A stretch of 28,717 bases of DNA from CAZEDU01 sp964511185. Lineage in GTDB: Bacteria; Myxococcota; Myxococcia; Myxococcales; Myxococcaceae. Location: positions 1-28,717 of the forward strand of contig CAZEDU010000063.1 of NCBI GenBank assembly GCA_964511185.1, given 5' to 3'. Positions 7,604 to 17,499 of this stretch are shown here, in pieces. Position numbers and translations under genes: made by a program. Every line of letters starts with the position of its first letter. Within the stretch, counting starts at the first letter, position 1. The notes under the pieces are model-generated. The model saw nothing but the letters and a program-made list of their open reading frames with translations. It did no database searches and was not told where the DNA came from.

Positions 7604-7658
7604 GATGAACCCCTCGGCGCCGCGGTGAAGAAGTCGAAGCGGCGCGAAATCTTTGAAA

Positions 7659-7688
7659 ATTCTACGAACCGCCCTTTTCCACCGTCAA
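7659..7688 (-). promoter_or_regulatory. Predicted sigma70-type promoter of the TPR-LysM operon
   Basis: Minus-strand TTGACG (7683-7688) and TAGAAT (7659-7664) are 18 bp apart. Each is a 5-of-6 match to consensus. The expected transcript starts near 7652, about 49 nt before the proposed ATT start and its GAGGGG ribosome-binding site. Confidence 0.65.
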
Positions 7689-7740
7689 GAAAGCACCCGC
7701 GCGCAGGTCGGCACTTGCACACACCTGGCCGGCGGCTTCG

Positions 7741-8511
7741 TCATGGGAACCGGCAGACCACGTAGGACAGATGGCGGCCGGACACCCCGCGATCGCGCCG
7801 ATGAGAATAGAAGAGCGCCGGATCGCACGCGGTGCACTGCGGCAGCACGTCGACCTGGGAGCGGGGTACGCCCAGCTCGACCAAGGTGTGCTCGAGCGCG
7901 CGGACCAGATCGAGCTTCGGGCCCAGGCCGTTCGCGGCGGGCTCGACCACGTCGGGCGCGAAGGCGGCGACGAAGCGCTCGGCCAAATCCGGCGACACCT
8001 CGTAGCAGCAGCGGCGAATCGACGGGCCGATCGCCACCAGAAGATCTGCGGGGCGAGCGCCGCGCTGGAGCAATGGCTCAACGGCGTGCCGCAGGATGCG
8101 CGCGTGCGTTCCACGCCAGCCGGCGTGCACCGCGGCGACGCGGCGGCGCTGCGGGTCCACCACGAGAATCGGAACGCAGTCCGCGGTGCGCACGCCCACC
8201 GCCAGCCCCTCGGTCTGGGTGATGAGCGCGTCCGCTTCACCCAAGGGCGCGCTCGGGGCGTCGCCCTGCCCCAGCCGATCGGCCCACAGCACGCCGACGC
8301 CGTGGACCTGCGAGACGGTGGCGAAGGCCCCGGCCGTCAGCCCTTCGAAGGCCGCCAGCCGACGCAGGTTCTCCGCCACGTTCTGTGGCGAATCCCCGAC
8401 GGAAACCGCGAGGTTGAGCGAAGCGAACGGCCCGTCGGACACGCCCCCGGGCCGGGTCGAAAACCCATGGGGCACCGGAAGCAGCTTCGAGGTCAAAACA
8501 CGAAGGGTCAC
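7741..8511 (-). CDS. pgeF: Peptidoglycan editing factor PgeF (YfiH/laccase-domain family)
   Basis: 256 residues, normal for the family. The conserved metal-site residues are all present: His70 in QVHG, Cys112 in RTADCVPI and His129 in VHAGWRG. The motif PHGFSTRPGGVS near the N-terminus and SHRRD near the C-terminus are also typical. PgeF-type proteins remove peptidoglycan precursors carrying L-Ser instead of L-Ala; older annotation calls them multicopper polyphenol oxidases. The start is GTG (8509-8511) with GGGGA about 10 nt upstream. The gene ends 53 bp before the TPR promoter, and its 5' end is divergent from the diguanylate cyclase gene. Confidence 0.95.
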   Translation of the reverse strand: MTLRVLTSKLLPVPHGFSTRPGGVSDGPFASLNLAVSVGDSPQNVAENLRRLAAFEGLTAGAFATVSQVHGVGVLWADRLGQGDAPSAPLGEADALITQTEGLAVGVRTADCVPILVVDPQRRRVAAVHAGWRGTHARILRHAVEPLLQRGARPADLLVAIGPSIRRCCYEVSPDLAERFVAAFAPDVVEPAANGLGPKLDLVRALEHTLVELGVPRSQVDVLPQCTACDPALFYSHRRDRGVSGRHLSYVVCRFP

Positions 8512-8528
8512 GACCGCGTCATCCCCGT

Positions 8529-8557
8529 TTGACAGAGTGCGTCAGGGTGCGAAACAC
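8529..8557 (+). promoter_or_regulatory. Possible promoter of the diguanylate cyclase gene
   Basis: TTGACA (8529-8534) is a perfect -35, but the hexamer 17 bp downstream (AAACAC, 8552-8557) is a poor -10. A start near 8564 would leave only a short leader before the ATG at 8573, which has no visible ribosome-binding site. Confidence 0.35.
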
Positions 8558-8572
8558 TCCCACAGCTCTCGC

Positions 8573-10526
8573 ATGGCCTATCGCCTCAACTCCGTCGGCC
8601 GCAAGCTCTTCCTCAGTATTGCTCTGCCCGCGGTGTTGTCGACGGTGCTCGGGCTGGCCGTCTTTGCGCGCCGCGCGATGAACGCGGTGCAGACGTCGAC
8701 CGAAGAGCACGCCGACGCGGTGGCCGACCTGCTCGCCAACACGTTCACCTACGCGGAAGAAGGCCGGCCCCACCGCGCGGTGGCGAACCTCATTCACTCC
8801 GACAACGCGGCGCTGCGCTACGTGTCGGACGTGCGGGTGATCAACCGCGCCGGCGTGGTGCGCTGGTCGCGCAACGTCGAAGAGGAAGGCCGGCCGGCCC
8901 GCGACGCGGACAAGCTGTGGGCCACGGGGCCGACGCGCGTGTGGCTGTCCGACGATCGCGCGCAGATTCGCCGCCCCGTCGGAGGGGTCGCCTGCGCCGG
9001 GTGCCACGTCGGCGAGCCGACCATGCAGCTGGGCCTGCTCGAGCTGTCGATCGACGAGCCCAAGCTCCAGCAAGAGGTGTCGTCGGTCTTCAAGGACGCG
9101 CTCACCTTCGTGCTGGTCTTCACCCTCGCCATCTCGGCGGCGACCGCGCTCTCGCTGTACGTGTTCCTGCGCCGGCCGCTGCGGCGGCTGACCAAGGCGA
9201 TGGGCCGCGCCGAGGAAGGTGACTTCCTGGTGCGCGCCGATCTCAAGACCCAGGACGAGCTGGGCACGCTCGCGGCCGCGTTCAACCGCATGCTCGCGCG
9301 GATCACCGACATGAAGGCGGTGGAGATAGACACCACGCGGGACCTGCACGCGGCCCAGGAGCAGCTGCGCCTCAAGCAGGCGCTGAGCGACAGCAACGAG
9401 CAGCTGCAGCGGCGCGTCACCGAGCTCACCACCCTCTACGACGTCGCGCGCTCGCTCAACTCCACGCTCGACCTGGCCGAGCTCTTCTCGCGCATCAGCC
9501 AGCTGGTGCCGGAGCGGCTCAAGATTCCGCAGTTCTCGGTGATGCTGCTCACCCCCGAAGGGAAGCTCGAGGTCCGCTCCGCCTACCCCGCCGGACGCGG
9601 CACCGAAGGTCTGTCGTTCGACATGGGCGAGGGCGTGTGCGGCCGCGCCGCGCAGTCGCAGCGCGCCATCTACGTGCCGGCGATCGAGAACGAGTCGACC
9701 TTCAGCCTGCGCGGCGGCACCACCAANNNNNNNNNNGGGTCGCGGCTCGCTGCTCGCGGTGCCGATGGTGCACAAGGGCACCCTGCTCGGCGTGCTCAAC
9801 TTCGAGCGGCCCGAGATGTCCAGCTTCGCGCCAGAGGAGATCGAGTTCCTCACCGCCGTCGCCGACCAGGTGTCGATCGCCGTGGCCAATGCGGGCCTGC
9901 ACGAGAAGACGGTCGAGCTGTCGATCACCGACCCGCTCACGGGCGTCGCCAACCGCCGTCACCTGTTCAGCCGGCTGGACATGGAGATCGCGCGCGCCAA
10001 CCGCTTCGGCACGCAGGTGTCCATCCTGATGATCGACATCGACCACTTCAAGAAGCTCAACGACTCGGCCGGCCATCGCGCCGGCGACCAGACGCTTCGG
10101 CAGGTGTGCGATCTGCTCAAGAGCACCATCCGCCGCGTCGACACGCTCGCGCGCTACGGCGGCGAGGAGTTCGTGCTCGTGCTGCCGCAGGTCACCAAGA
10201 CCGAAGCCGTCGAGGTCGCCGACAAGCTGCGCCGCGCGATCGAAGAGGCGCCGATGGAGCACCGGCACGTTCAGCCGGGCGGGCGCATCACCATCTCGGT
10301 CGGCGTGGCGAACCTGCCGGTCGACGCGACAACGATGGACCGGCTCGTCGACTGCGCGGACTCGGCGCTGTACGCCTCGAAGCGCGGCGGGCGAAACCTC
10401 GTCACCGGCTACGCGCCGGGCATGGAGCTGCACCCCGGCCGCGAGCGCGGCCCGCATTCGAAGAAGGGCAAGACGGGCGAGAACCCGATTCCCGAAGACG
10501 AGCTGAAGCGAAGCGAAGGGACTTGA
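8573..10526 (+). CDS. Membrane diguanylate cyclase with periplasmic heme-c sensor, HAMP, GAF and GGEEF domains (split by assembly gap)
   Basis: Start ATG 8573. Before the N run at 9727-9736 the frame encodes 384 residues: TM1 (about 12-31), a periplasmic sensor with a CXXCH heme-c motif (CAGCH, 141-145), TM2 (about 177-198), HAMP (about 199-250), a coiled coil, and the first part of a GAF domain. After the N run another frame continues the GAF (GSLLAVPMVHKGTLLGVLNF) and the catalytic domain: DPLTGVANRR, DIDHFKKLND and the active site RYGGEEF. The inhibitory I-site RRVD sits five residues before GGEEF, so product inhibition by c-di-GMP is likely. The halves fit one gene if the true gap length is a multiple of 3. 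The sensor probably binds heme and responds to redox or gas ligands; this is inference from the motif. Confidence 0.9.
9727..9736. other. Assembly gap (10 N) inside the diguanylate cyclase gene
   Basis: Ten undetermined bases. The reading frames on the two sides differ by one, so the N count is a placeholder or includes an error; the true insert should be divisible by 3 (for example 9 or 12). Confidence 0.95.
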
Positions 10527-10536
10527 AGCGCGGACG

Positions 10537-10836
10537 TCAGTCGTGCGACTGCGCGCGGCGCTCGTCGGACTCCAACGGCAGCAGGCGAACCGGCCGCCGG
10601 CCGCTCGGCACCCGGCGCTCGACCGACAGGCGGCCCTCGCGGACCGTGAGCGACGGAGACGCGACCCAACGGGTGATCTCTCCCGTGGCCGTCCGGGCCT
10701 GCTCACCCTTCGCGTTGCGTCCGCCTGAGCTCGACATGGTCATGATCGACAGCAAGACGAAGGCCACCGGGTGTGTATTCCCAAGCACGCCAAAGGTCTC
10801 GACGCGCAGGAAGGCCCACATCGGCGCCTGCGGCAT
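10537..10836 (-). CDS. Small hypothetical protein with one possible membrane segment
   Basis: 99 residues, not recognised. A short hydrophobic stretch (HPVAFVLLSIMTM, about 22-34) is followed by a charged, Arg-rich C-terminal half. Third codon positions are almost all G or C, as in neighbouring genes, which supports real coding. It starts 50 bp after the protease gene on the same strand and could be co-transcribed with it; no clear ribosome-binding site is seen. If it is not a gene, the 360 bp between 10527 and 10886 hold nothing else I can identify. Confidence 0.5.
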   Translation of the reverse strand: MPQAPMWAFLRVETFGVLGNTHPVAFVLLSIMTMSSSGGRNAKGEQARTATGEITRWVASPSLTVREGRLSVERRVPSGRRPVRLLPLESDERRAQSHD

Positions 10837-10886
10837 CGAGGTGCCCGGCGCTGGTGTGCCCCCACTCCAGCCTTCGGAGTGAAACG

Positions 10887-12281
10887 TTAAGGAATATTCA
10901 GTGCTCGCAGCGCGCGGCCCCCGCCCTGCGTCTCGACGCGCAGGAGGAGCACCGCGCCCGACGGCGCGGCGCGAATGGCCGCCACCAGGTCGCTTGCGCC
11001 GCGCACCCGCTTGCCGCTCGCTTCGATCACCACCATGCCGGGCCGCAGCTCCGCGCGATCGGCCGGCGTGCCGGGCAGCACCTCGGAGATGAGCGCCCCT
11101 TGCGTGGGGAGCCCGGTGCTCTGCGCGAGGCGCGCGTTCATGTCCTGAAAGACCAGGCCAATGCGCTCCTGCCGCTCGTCGTCCTTCGAGCGCTGGGGGC
11201 GTTGCTGCCGCCCCACGCCGTCGATGTCGGGCCGGGTGCCCAGGCTGACCTTCACTGCGTTCTGCTTGCCCTGCCGAAAGACGGTCAAGGTCGAGACGCT
11301 GCCGGGCTTCTTCAAGGCGATGGTGCGGGTGAGCTGACCGCCCGAGCCGATCTTCTCCCCGTCGACCGCGGTGATGACGTCATCGACCTGCAGGCCGGCC
11401 TTCTTCGCGGGAGACCCGTCGTTCACCTGCGTCACCAGCGCTCCGTCGGGCACCGGGACGTTCAGCGCGCGCGCCAGGTCGGCCCCGAGGTCTTGAATGC
11501 CGATGCCCAGCCACGCGCGGGTGACCGACCCGTCGTTCTGCAGCTGCGGCAAGAGCGCCTTGATGAGGTTCGAGGGCACCGCGAACCCGATGCCGGTGTT
11601 GGTGCCCGCGCCGAAGATGGCGGTGTTCATGCCGATGACCTCGCCGCGCATGTTGAACAGCGGCCCGCCCGAGTTCCCGGGGTTGATGGCGGCGTCGGTC
11701 TGGAGGAACTCGTCGTACGGACCGGCGTGGATGTCGCGCGCGGTGGCCGAGATGATGCCCAGCGTCACGCTCGACGACAGGCCGAACGGGTTGCCGATGG
11801 CCACCGCCCAGTCGCCGACGCGCATCGCGGACGAGTCGCCCAGCCGCACGGTCGGAAGGTTCTCGATCTTTCCCTTGAGCTGAAGCAGCGCCACGTCGGT
11901 GAGCGGGTCGCGCCCCAGGACCTGCGCGTCGAACGCCCTGCCGTCCGAGAGCCGCACGCGCAACGCGGCCAGGTCGCCATCGACCACGTGGTTGTTGGTG
12001 ATGACGACGCCCTTGGGGTCGATGACGAAGCCGCTGCCCGCCCCTTGCCGCACGCCGCCGCGGCCGCGCGGACCAAAGAAGCGCTCGAGCGCCTCTTCTC
12101 GGCCGCCCCTGAGCTGCACGTCGACGTTGACCACCGCCGCCTTCACCGACTCGACGAGGGGCGCCAGGGACGGCAGGGCCAGGGACTCTCGATTCGCCGG
12201 CTGCTGCGGCGACTGCGCCCAAGCGCTGGCTGTCCCGAGCAGGAAGACCAACGGCAGGATCTGAAGGGGTCGTGTGTTCAT
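10887..12281 (-). CDS. HtrA/DegP-type periplasmic serine protease (Do family)
   Basis: 464 residues, normal for the Do family. Signal peptide at about 1-22 (ending ASAWA). The trypsin-like domain has the full triad: His98 in TNNHVV, Asp129 in DPLTDVAL, and Ser204 in NPGNSGGP. PDZ1 lies at about 255-345 and PDZ2 at about 375-460. Function by family: degrades or refolds damaged envelope proteins. The ATG at 12281 has AAAGGA about 9 nt upstream. The gene is divergent from the ZU5/Big_2 lipoprotein across 87 bp in which I see no convincing promoter. Whether it is DegP, DegQ or DegS-like cannot be decided by eye; two PDZ domains argue against DegS. Confidence 0.96.
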   Translation of the reverse strand: MNTRPLQILPLVFLLGTASAWAQSPQQPANRESLALPSLAPLVESVKAAVVNVDVQLRGGREEALERFFGPRGRGGVRQGAGSGFVIDPKGVVITNNHVVDGDLAALRVRLSDGRAFDAQVLGRDPLTDVALLQLKGKIENLPTVRLGDSSAMRVGDWAVAIGNPFGLSSSVTLGIISATARDIHAGPYDEFLQTDAAINPGNSGGPLFNMRGEVIGMNTAIFGAGTNTGIGFAVPSNLIKALLPQLQNDGSVTRAWLGIGIQDLGADLARALNVPVPDGALVTQVNDGSPAKKAGLQVDDVITAVDGEKIGSGGQLTRTIALKKPGSVSTLTVFRQGKQNAVKVSLGTRPDIDGVGRQQRPQRSKDDERQERIGLVFQDMNARLAQSTGLPTQGALISEVLPGTPADRAELRPGMVVIEASGKRVRGASDLVAAIRAAPSGAVLLLRVETQGGGRALRALNIP

Positions 12282-12368
12282 GTCAGGCTGTCCTTTAACG
12301 CGCTGTCACCCACGTTCAACATTGGAGTACGGTCCGTCTTCCCTTCAAGGCCGGGAGAGGACGAGCCG

Positions 12369-14861
12369 ATGCGCGGAAACCAGTCCGCATCGTGGGGTTT
12401 GACGGCGCTCGCGGGCGCCATGGCAGTGGTGTTGTCGGGTTGCCCCGGAAACGACGGCCCCGACGACAACCTCTTCCGCGTCGGCCCTGCCGGCGGTTCC
12501 TTTACGTACGAAGGCGTCACCCTCGACATTCCCAAGGGCGCGGTGGCGCAGGAAACCGAGATCACCGTCACCGCGACCGACACCGGCATCCCCGAAGTCC
12601 CCGGGCGCAAGCGCATCAGCCGCGGGTTTCGCTTCTCTCCGGCCGTCACCACGTTCGCGGTCCCGGTGAAGCTGAGCCTGCCGTACGACCCGGCGAAGGT
12701 GCCGCTCGCGGTCGATCCCGGCACGTTCGACATGCGGCGGCAGGGCGGCAGCGACGCGTACCTGGCGCTCGCGGGCGGCACCACCGACACCGCGGCGTCG
12801 ACCTTCACGGCGGACACCGAGCGGCTGGGGCTGTTCTGGGTGACGAGCCCGACGCAGGCGGCGGTGTCGACCTTGACGCTGGATCCCAAGGAGGCCGCGC
12901 TCGCCGTCGGGCAGACGCAGCAGTTCACCGCGCGGGTGACCGACCCCACCGGCGCCGAGATTCAGCCGGCCCTGGTGTGGACGGTCGCGCCGCCGCGCGT
13001 CGCCTCCGTGGACGCGAACGGCCTGGTGACCGCGCTGGCGCCGGGCACCGCGACGCTCACCGTCAGCACCGCCAACCTCACCGCCACCGCGCAGCTCCGC
13101 GTGCCGGGCTCCGCCGTCGGCCCATCGACCTTCGTCCACGAGAACCCCTTCCCCACCGGCAATGATCTGTGGGGCGGCTCGTTCGCCGCCGGGACCGCGT
13201 TCTTCGTCGGAGACAACGCCACCGTGCTCGCGCGGGCGGGGGATGGCTCGTTCACGCGCCTGTTCTCGAGCCCCGCCCTCCGGCTGCGCGGGCTGGCCGG
13301 CACCTCGCAGAGCGACGCGGTGGCGATCGGCGCGCAGGGCAACACCGGCGTGCTGATCGAACTCAAGGGTGGCGCCTCGCCCGCGGTGGCGACCTTCACC
13401 ACCATCGACCCGCGCGCGCTGTGGTTCGACGGCACGCACGGCATGGCGGTCGGCTACGGCGACGACGTGCTGGTGCGGCGAAACGGCGCCTGGGTCCGCG
13501 AGTACAGCCCTTCGGCCGAGACGCTGCTCTCCGTCATCGGCGATGGCCAGGGCAGCTTCGTGACGGTGGGCAGCCGCGGATCGATCTACAAGTACGACCC
13601 GGCCACCGAGGTGTGGAACTCGCTGTACCAGACGCAGCTGGCGACGCTCCTGGTGTCCGCGGCGCTGGTGGACGCGAACGGCTCCGAGGCGTGGGCCGCG
13701 GGCGGCGGCAAGCTGTGGCGCTTCTCGGCGAACAGCTGGTCGGCGATCAACCTGCCCGGCACGCCCGTGGTCGACGAGCTCTTGTCGCTCGGCCGAATCG
13801 ATGGACGCATCGTCGTGGGCGCGCGGGCCGGCAAGCAGGGGCAGCTGCTCCTCTACGAGCCCGGCGCGCAGACCTGGACGTCGGTGGCGATGCGCGGCCC
13901 GCAGCTGCCGCGGGCCGTCTTTCCGGCGGGCGGCGCGGGCTACGCGGTGGGCGATTTGGGGGCCATCTGGCAATACGGCGCGGGCACCTTCACCGAGGTG
14001 AGCCAGGGCTTCTACGGCGACGTGGCCGACGTGGCGTTGACCGCCGACACGGTGTACGCGGGCGCCAACGAGTGCGTCGACGCTGCCTGCACGGCGCGCC
14101 AGGGCGTCTTGATGCTGAAGGCGAACGGCGGCGCGTGGACGGCGGCCGCGGCGCCTCCGTTCACCGCGCCGATCACCGCGGTGGCCGCGCGCGAGAACAA
14201 CGAGGTCGTGGTCTCGACGACCAACTCCGGCACCTTCCGCTTCGACGGCGCGCTCTGGAGCCAGCTCTCCACCGTCTCGCTGCTCGACCTGCGGTTTTGT
14301 GGCAACACGCTCTGGGGCGTCGGCGCGAACGGCACCGCGCTCCGCGGCACCGCGGGCGGCTTGTCGAGCGCGGGCGTGTTCGGCATCGACCCGCTGACCG
14401 CGATCCACTGCCCCACCGCCACCAACGTCTGGCTCGCCGGCGACGGCGCGCTGTACGAGAGCACCAACGGCACGAGCTTCACGCCCCGCACCTCTCAGGC
14501 GGTCATCCCCGCTTTCTGGTGGACGGTCTGGTCGCCGGGTCCAGGCGAGGCGTTCGTCTTCGGCGACGCGCGGTACGGTCTGTATTGGGACTCGCGCGAC
14601 TACCAGGTCGTCGACGCGCCGGGCGGAGTCCTCCCCGACCTCATCACCGGGCTGTGGGGATCATCGATCGACAACCTCTACGCCGTTGGCTCCACCGTGA
14701 CGCCGCTGGCGTTCGGTTACGCGGTGCGGTTCGACGGCGCGAGCTGGCGGCTGGTGGACGCGGGCTCGCAGCGGCCGCTGACGTCGATCGCCGGCCGCTC
14801 GGGCACGGACATCTGGCTGGGCGGGCGCGGCGGCGGCGTCCTGAAGAGCGTCGCGCCCTGA
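12369..14861 (+). CDS. Surface lipoprotein with ZU5-like, Big_2-like and propeller-like regions
   Basis: 830 residues. The lipoprotein signal ends VLSGC (Cys25). Residues about 40-165 resemble a ZU5-type fold (GPAGGSFTYEGVTLDIPKGA). Residues about 170-250 are a bacterial Ig-like Big_2 domain (LAVGQTQQFTARVTDPTG, APGTATLTVS). The remaining 570 residues repeat a pattern of W-x-G/VG-x-G and GTxxxF segments resembling YCF48- or kelch-like beta-propellers (AVGYGDDVLVRRNGAWVRE, AVGDLGAIWQYGAG, LWGVGANGTALRG). GGAGAGGA-like purine-rich sequence precedes the ATG. It is expected on the outer membrane, probably in adhesion or matrix contact; the role is inference. The gene meets the GH57 gene tail to tail 22 bp away. 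Confidence 0.9.
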   Translation: MRGNQSASWGLTALAGAMAVVLSGCPGNDGPDDNLFRVGPAGGSFTYEGVTLDIPKGAVAQETEITVTATDTGIPEVPGRKRISRGFRFSPAVTTFAVPVKLSLPYDPAKVPLAVDPGTFDMRRQGGSDAYLALAGGTTDTAASTFTADTERLGLFWVTSPTQAAVSTLTLDPKEAALAVGQTQQFTARVTDPTGAEIQPALVWTVAPPRVASVDANGLVTALAPGTATLTVSTANLTATAQLRVPGSAVGPSTFVHENPFPTGNDLWGGSFAAGTAFFVGDNATVLARAGDGSFTRLFSSPALRLRGLAGTSQSDAVAIGAQGNTGVLIELKGGASPAVATFTTIDPRALWFDGTHGMAVGYGDDVLVRRNGAWVREYSPSAETLLSVIGDGQGSFVTVGSRGSIYKYDPATEVWNSLYQTQLATLLVSAALVDANGSEAWAAGGGKLWRFSANSWSAINLPGTPVVDELLSLGRIDGRIVVGARAGKQGQLLLYEPGAQTWTSVAMRGPQLPRAVFPAGGAGYAVGDLGAIWQYGAGTFTEVSQGFYGDVADVALTADTVYAGANECVDAACTARQGVLMLKANGGAWTAAAAPPFTAPITAVAARENNEVVVSTTNSGTFRFDGALWSQLSTVSLLDLRFCGNTLWGVGANGTALRGTAGGLSSAGVFGIDPLTAIHCPTATNVWLAGDGALYESTNGTSFTPRTSQAVIPAFWWTVWSPGPGEAFVFGDARYGLYWDSRDYQVVDAPGGVLPDLITGLWGSSIDNLYAVGSTVTPLAFGYAVRFDGASWRLVDAGSQRPLTSIAGRSGTDIWLGGRGGGVLKSVAP

Positions 14862-14883
14862 GAGGCGCCGCCCCCGCTGCCCG

Positions 14884-16461
<1,578 letters not shown>

Positions 16462-16471
16462 GCGGTCCTCT

Positions 16472-17437
16472 TTAGCGGTGCCCCGACGGCGTGGGCCGCC
16501 AGTGGCGCGAGGTGGTGCTCGGCAGCGCCTCGCCGGGCGGAAGAAGCGGCAGCGAGCCGCTGTGCGGCAGCGCGTGGCGGCCGGTGTCGAGCGGCGCGCG
16601 CGGTTGACCCGAGGTCACGGCGATCCGCCCCTCTCGCAGGTACTGCTTCAAGTTCTTGAGCGGCAAGTCCCACGGGATCCGCATGTAGCGGACCGTGGTG
16701 TCGCTCGAGGGACCGACGGGCGGCAGCGCGACCACGTTCGTGGCAGGGCCGACGCGCTTCGAGCGGCCGTCGGGCGCGACGACGTGCGCCTCGACGCGGT
16801 AGTGCCGGCCAGGGACGAGCCCGTGCACGTAGAACGCCCGCGACTCGAACGCGAAGTCGAGCTCGCGCACCACGTTCGGCCCGTCGAACACGCGCAGCAC
16901 CGCGCGCGCGCCGGGCAGCTCGGCGAAGGCCTGCGCCCGCGTGTCGTGCTTGATGTCCCAGAAGAAGAAAAGCGTGTGAGGGTCGCGCGGCAGGAGCACC
17001 GCGGAGTCGTCCTCGTACGAGACCGGGAGCTCGCCCAGCCCCTCCTCGTCGCGCGGCGTGGGCGGGCCGACCGGAGCGCTGTCCTCCGTCATGTGGTGCC
17101 GCCGCGCCTCGGCTTCCCCGGCCACGCGCGCCACGAAGAACCCTTCGACCAGCGGCTCCGCCGGCGGCGGGCTAGGCCGGGCCCCCTTCGCGCGAGGCTT
17201 GGCGGCCTTGGGCGCGGAAGCGCGCGCCGACTTCGGCTTCGGAGCCGTCGCCACCTTTCGTTCGCCGCGCGCGGGCTTGAGCGCGTCCGGCATCCAGCGC
17301 TTGAGCGCCGCGATCAGCTCGTCCTTGGTCTTGAGGCGGCTGTGCCCCTTGCCCAGGTGCTTGCGCGCCAGCTCGCGCAGGTGACGCACGGTGAAGCCCT
17401 TGAAAGAGTCCATAACGTGGCCGGGGGCTTTAGACAT
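16472..17437 (-). CDS. DUF4912 protein with N-terminal SAP/Rho-N-like domain
   Basis: 321 residues. Residues about 13-50 (DSFKGFTVRHLRELARKH, LKTKDELIAALKRW) form a SAP- or Rho-N-like helical module, usually nucleic-acid binding. A basic Ala/Pro/Lys-rich linker (about 53-92) follows. Residues about 140-260 match DUF4912 (LLPRDPHTLFFFWDI, AVLRVFD, FYVHGLVPGRHYRVE), thought to be an Ig-like or carbohydrate-binding-like fold. The tail is Pro-rich. DUF4912 genes are often found beside GH57 genes, as here with 10 bp between them. Its job is unknown; a link to glycogen metabolism is an inference from context. The ATG at 17437 gives the full SAP-like domain. Confidence 0.88.
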   Translation of the reverse strand: MSKAPGHVMDSFKGFTVRHLRELARKHLGKGHSRLKTKDELIAALKRWMPDALKPARGERKVATAPKPKSARASAPKAAKPRAKGARPSPPPAEPLVEGFFVARVAGEAEARRHHMTEDSAPVGPPTPRDEEGLGELPVSYEDDSAVLLPRDPHTLFFFWDIKHDTRAQAFAELPGARAVLRVFDGPNVVRELDFAFESRAFYVHGLVPGRHYRVEAHVVAPDGRSKRVGPATNVVALPPVGPSSDTTVRYMRIPWDLPLKNLKQYLREGRIAVTSGQPRAPLDTGRHALPHSGSLPLLPPGEALPSTTSRHWRPTPSGHR

Positions 17438-17499
17438 TCGCCGCCAAAGCGGTCAACCGCTTCGAGATCGAGTGTCTTCCGTTATTCTTATGCACTGTC

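Noticed and set aside
8096..8572. Upstream extension of the cyclase frame back to 8096
   Set aside because: It overlaps pgeF antisense and lacks membrane or domain features; the TM1-containing protein starts naturally at the ATG at 8573.
8573..10526. Diguanylate cyclase as a frameshifted pseudogene
   Set aside because: The only frame change is at the N run, and both halves join within one GAF domain, so an assembly gap of wrong length explains it.
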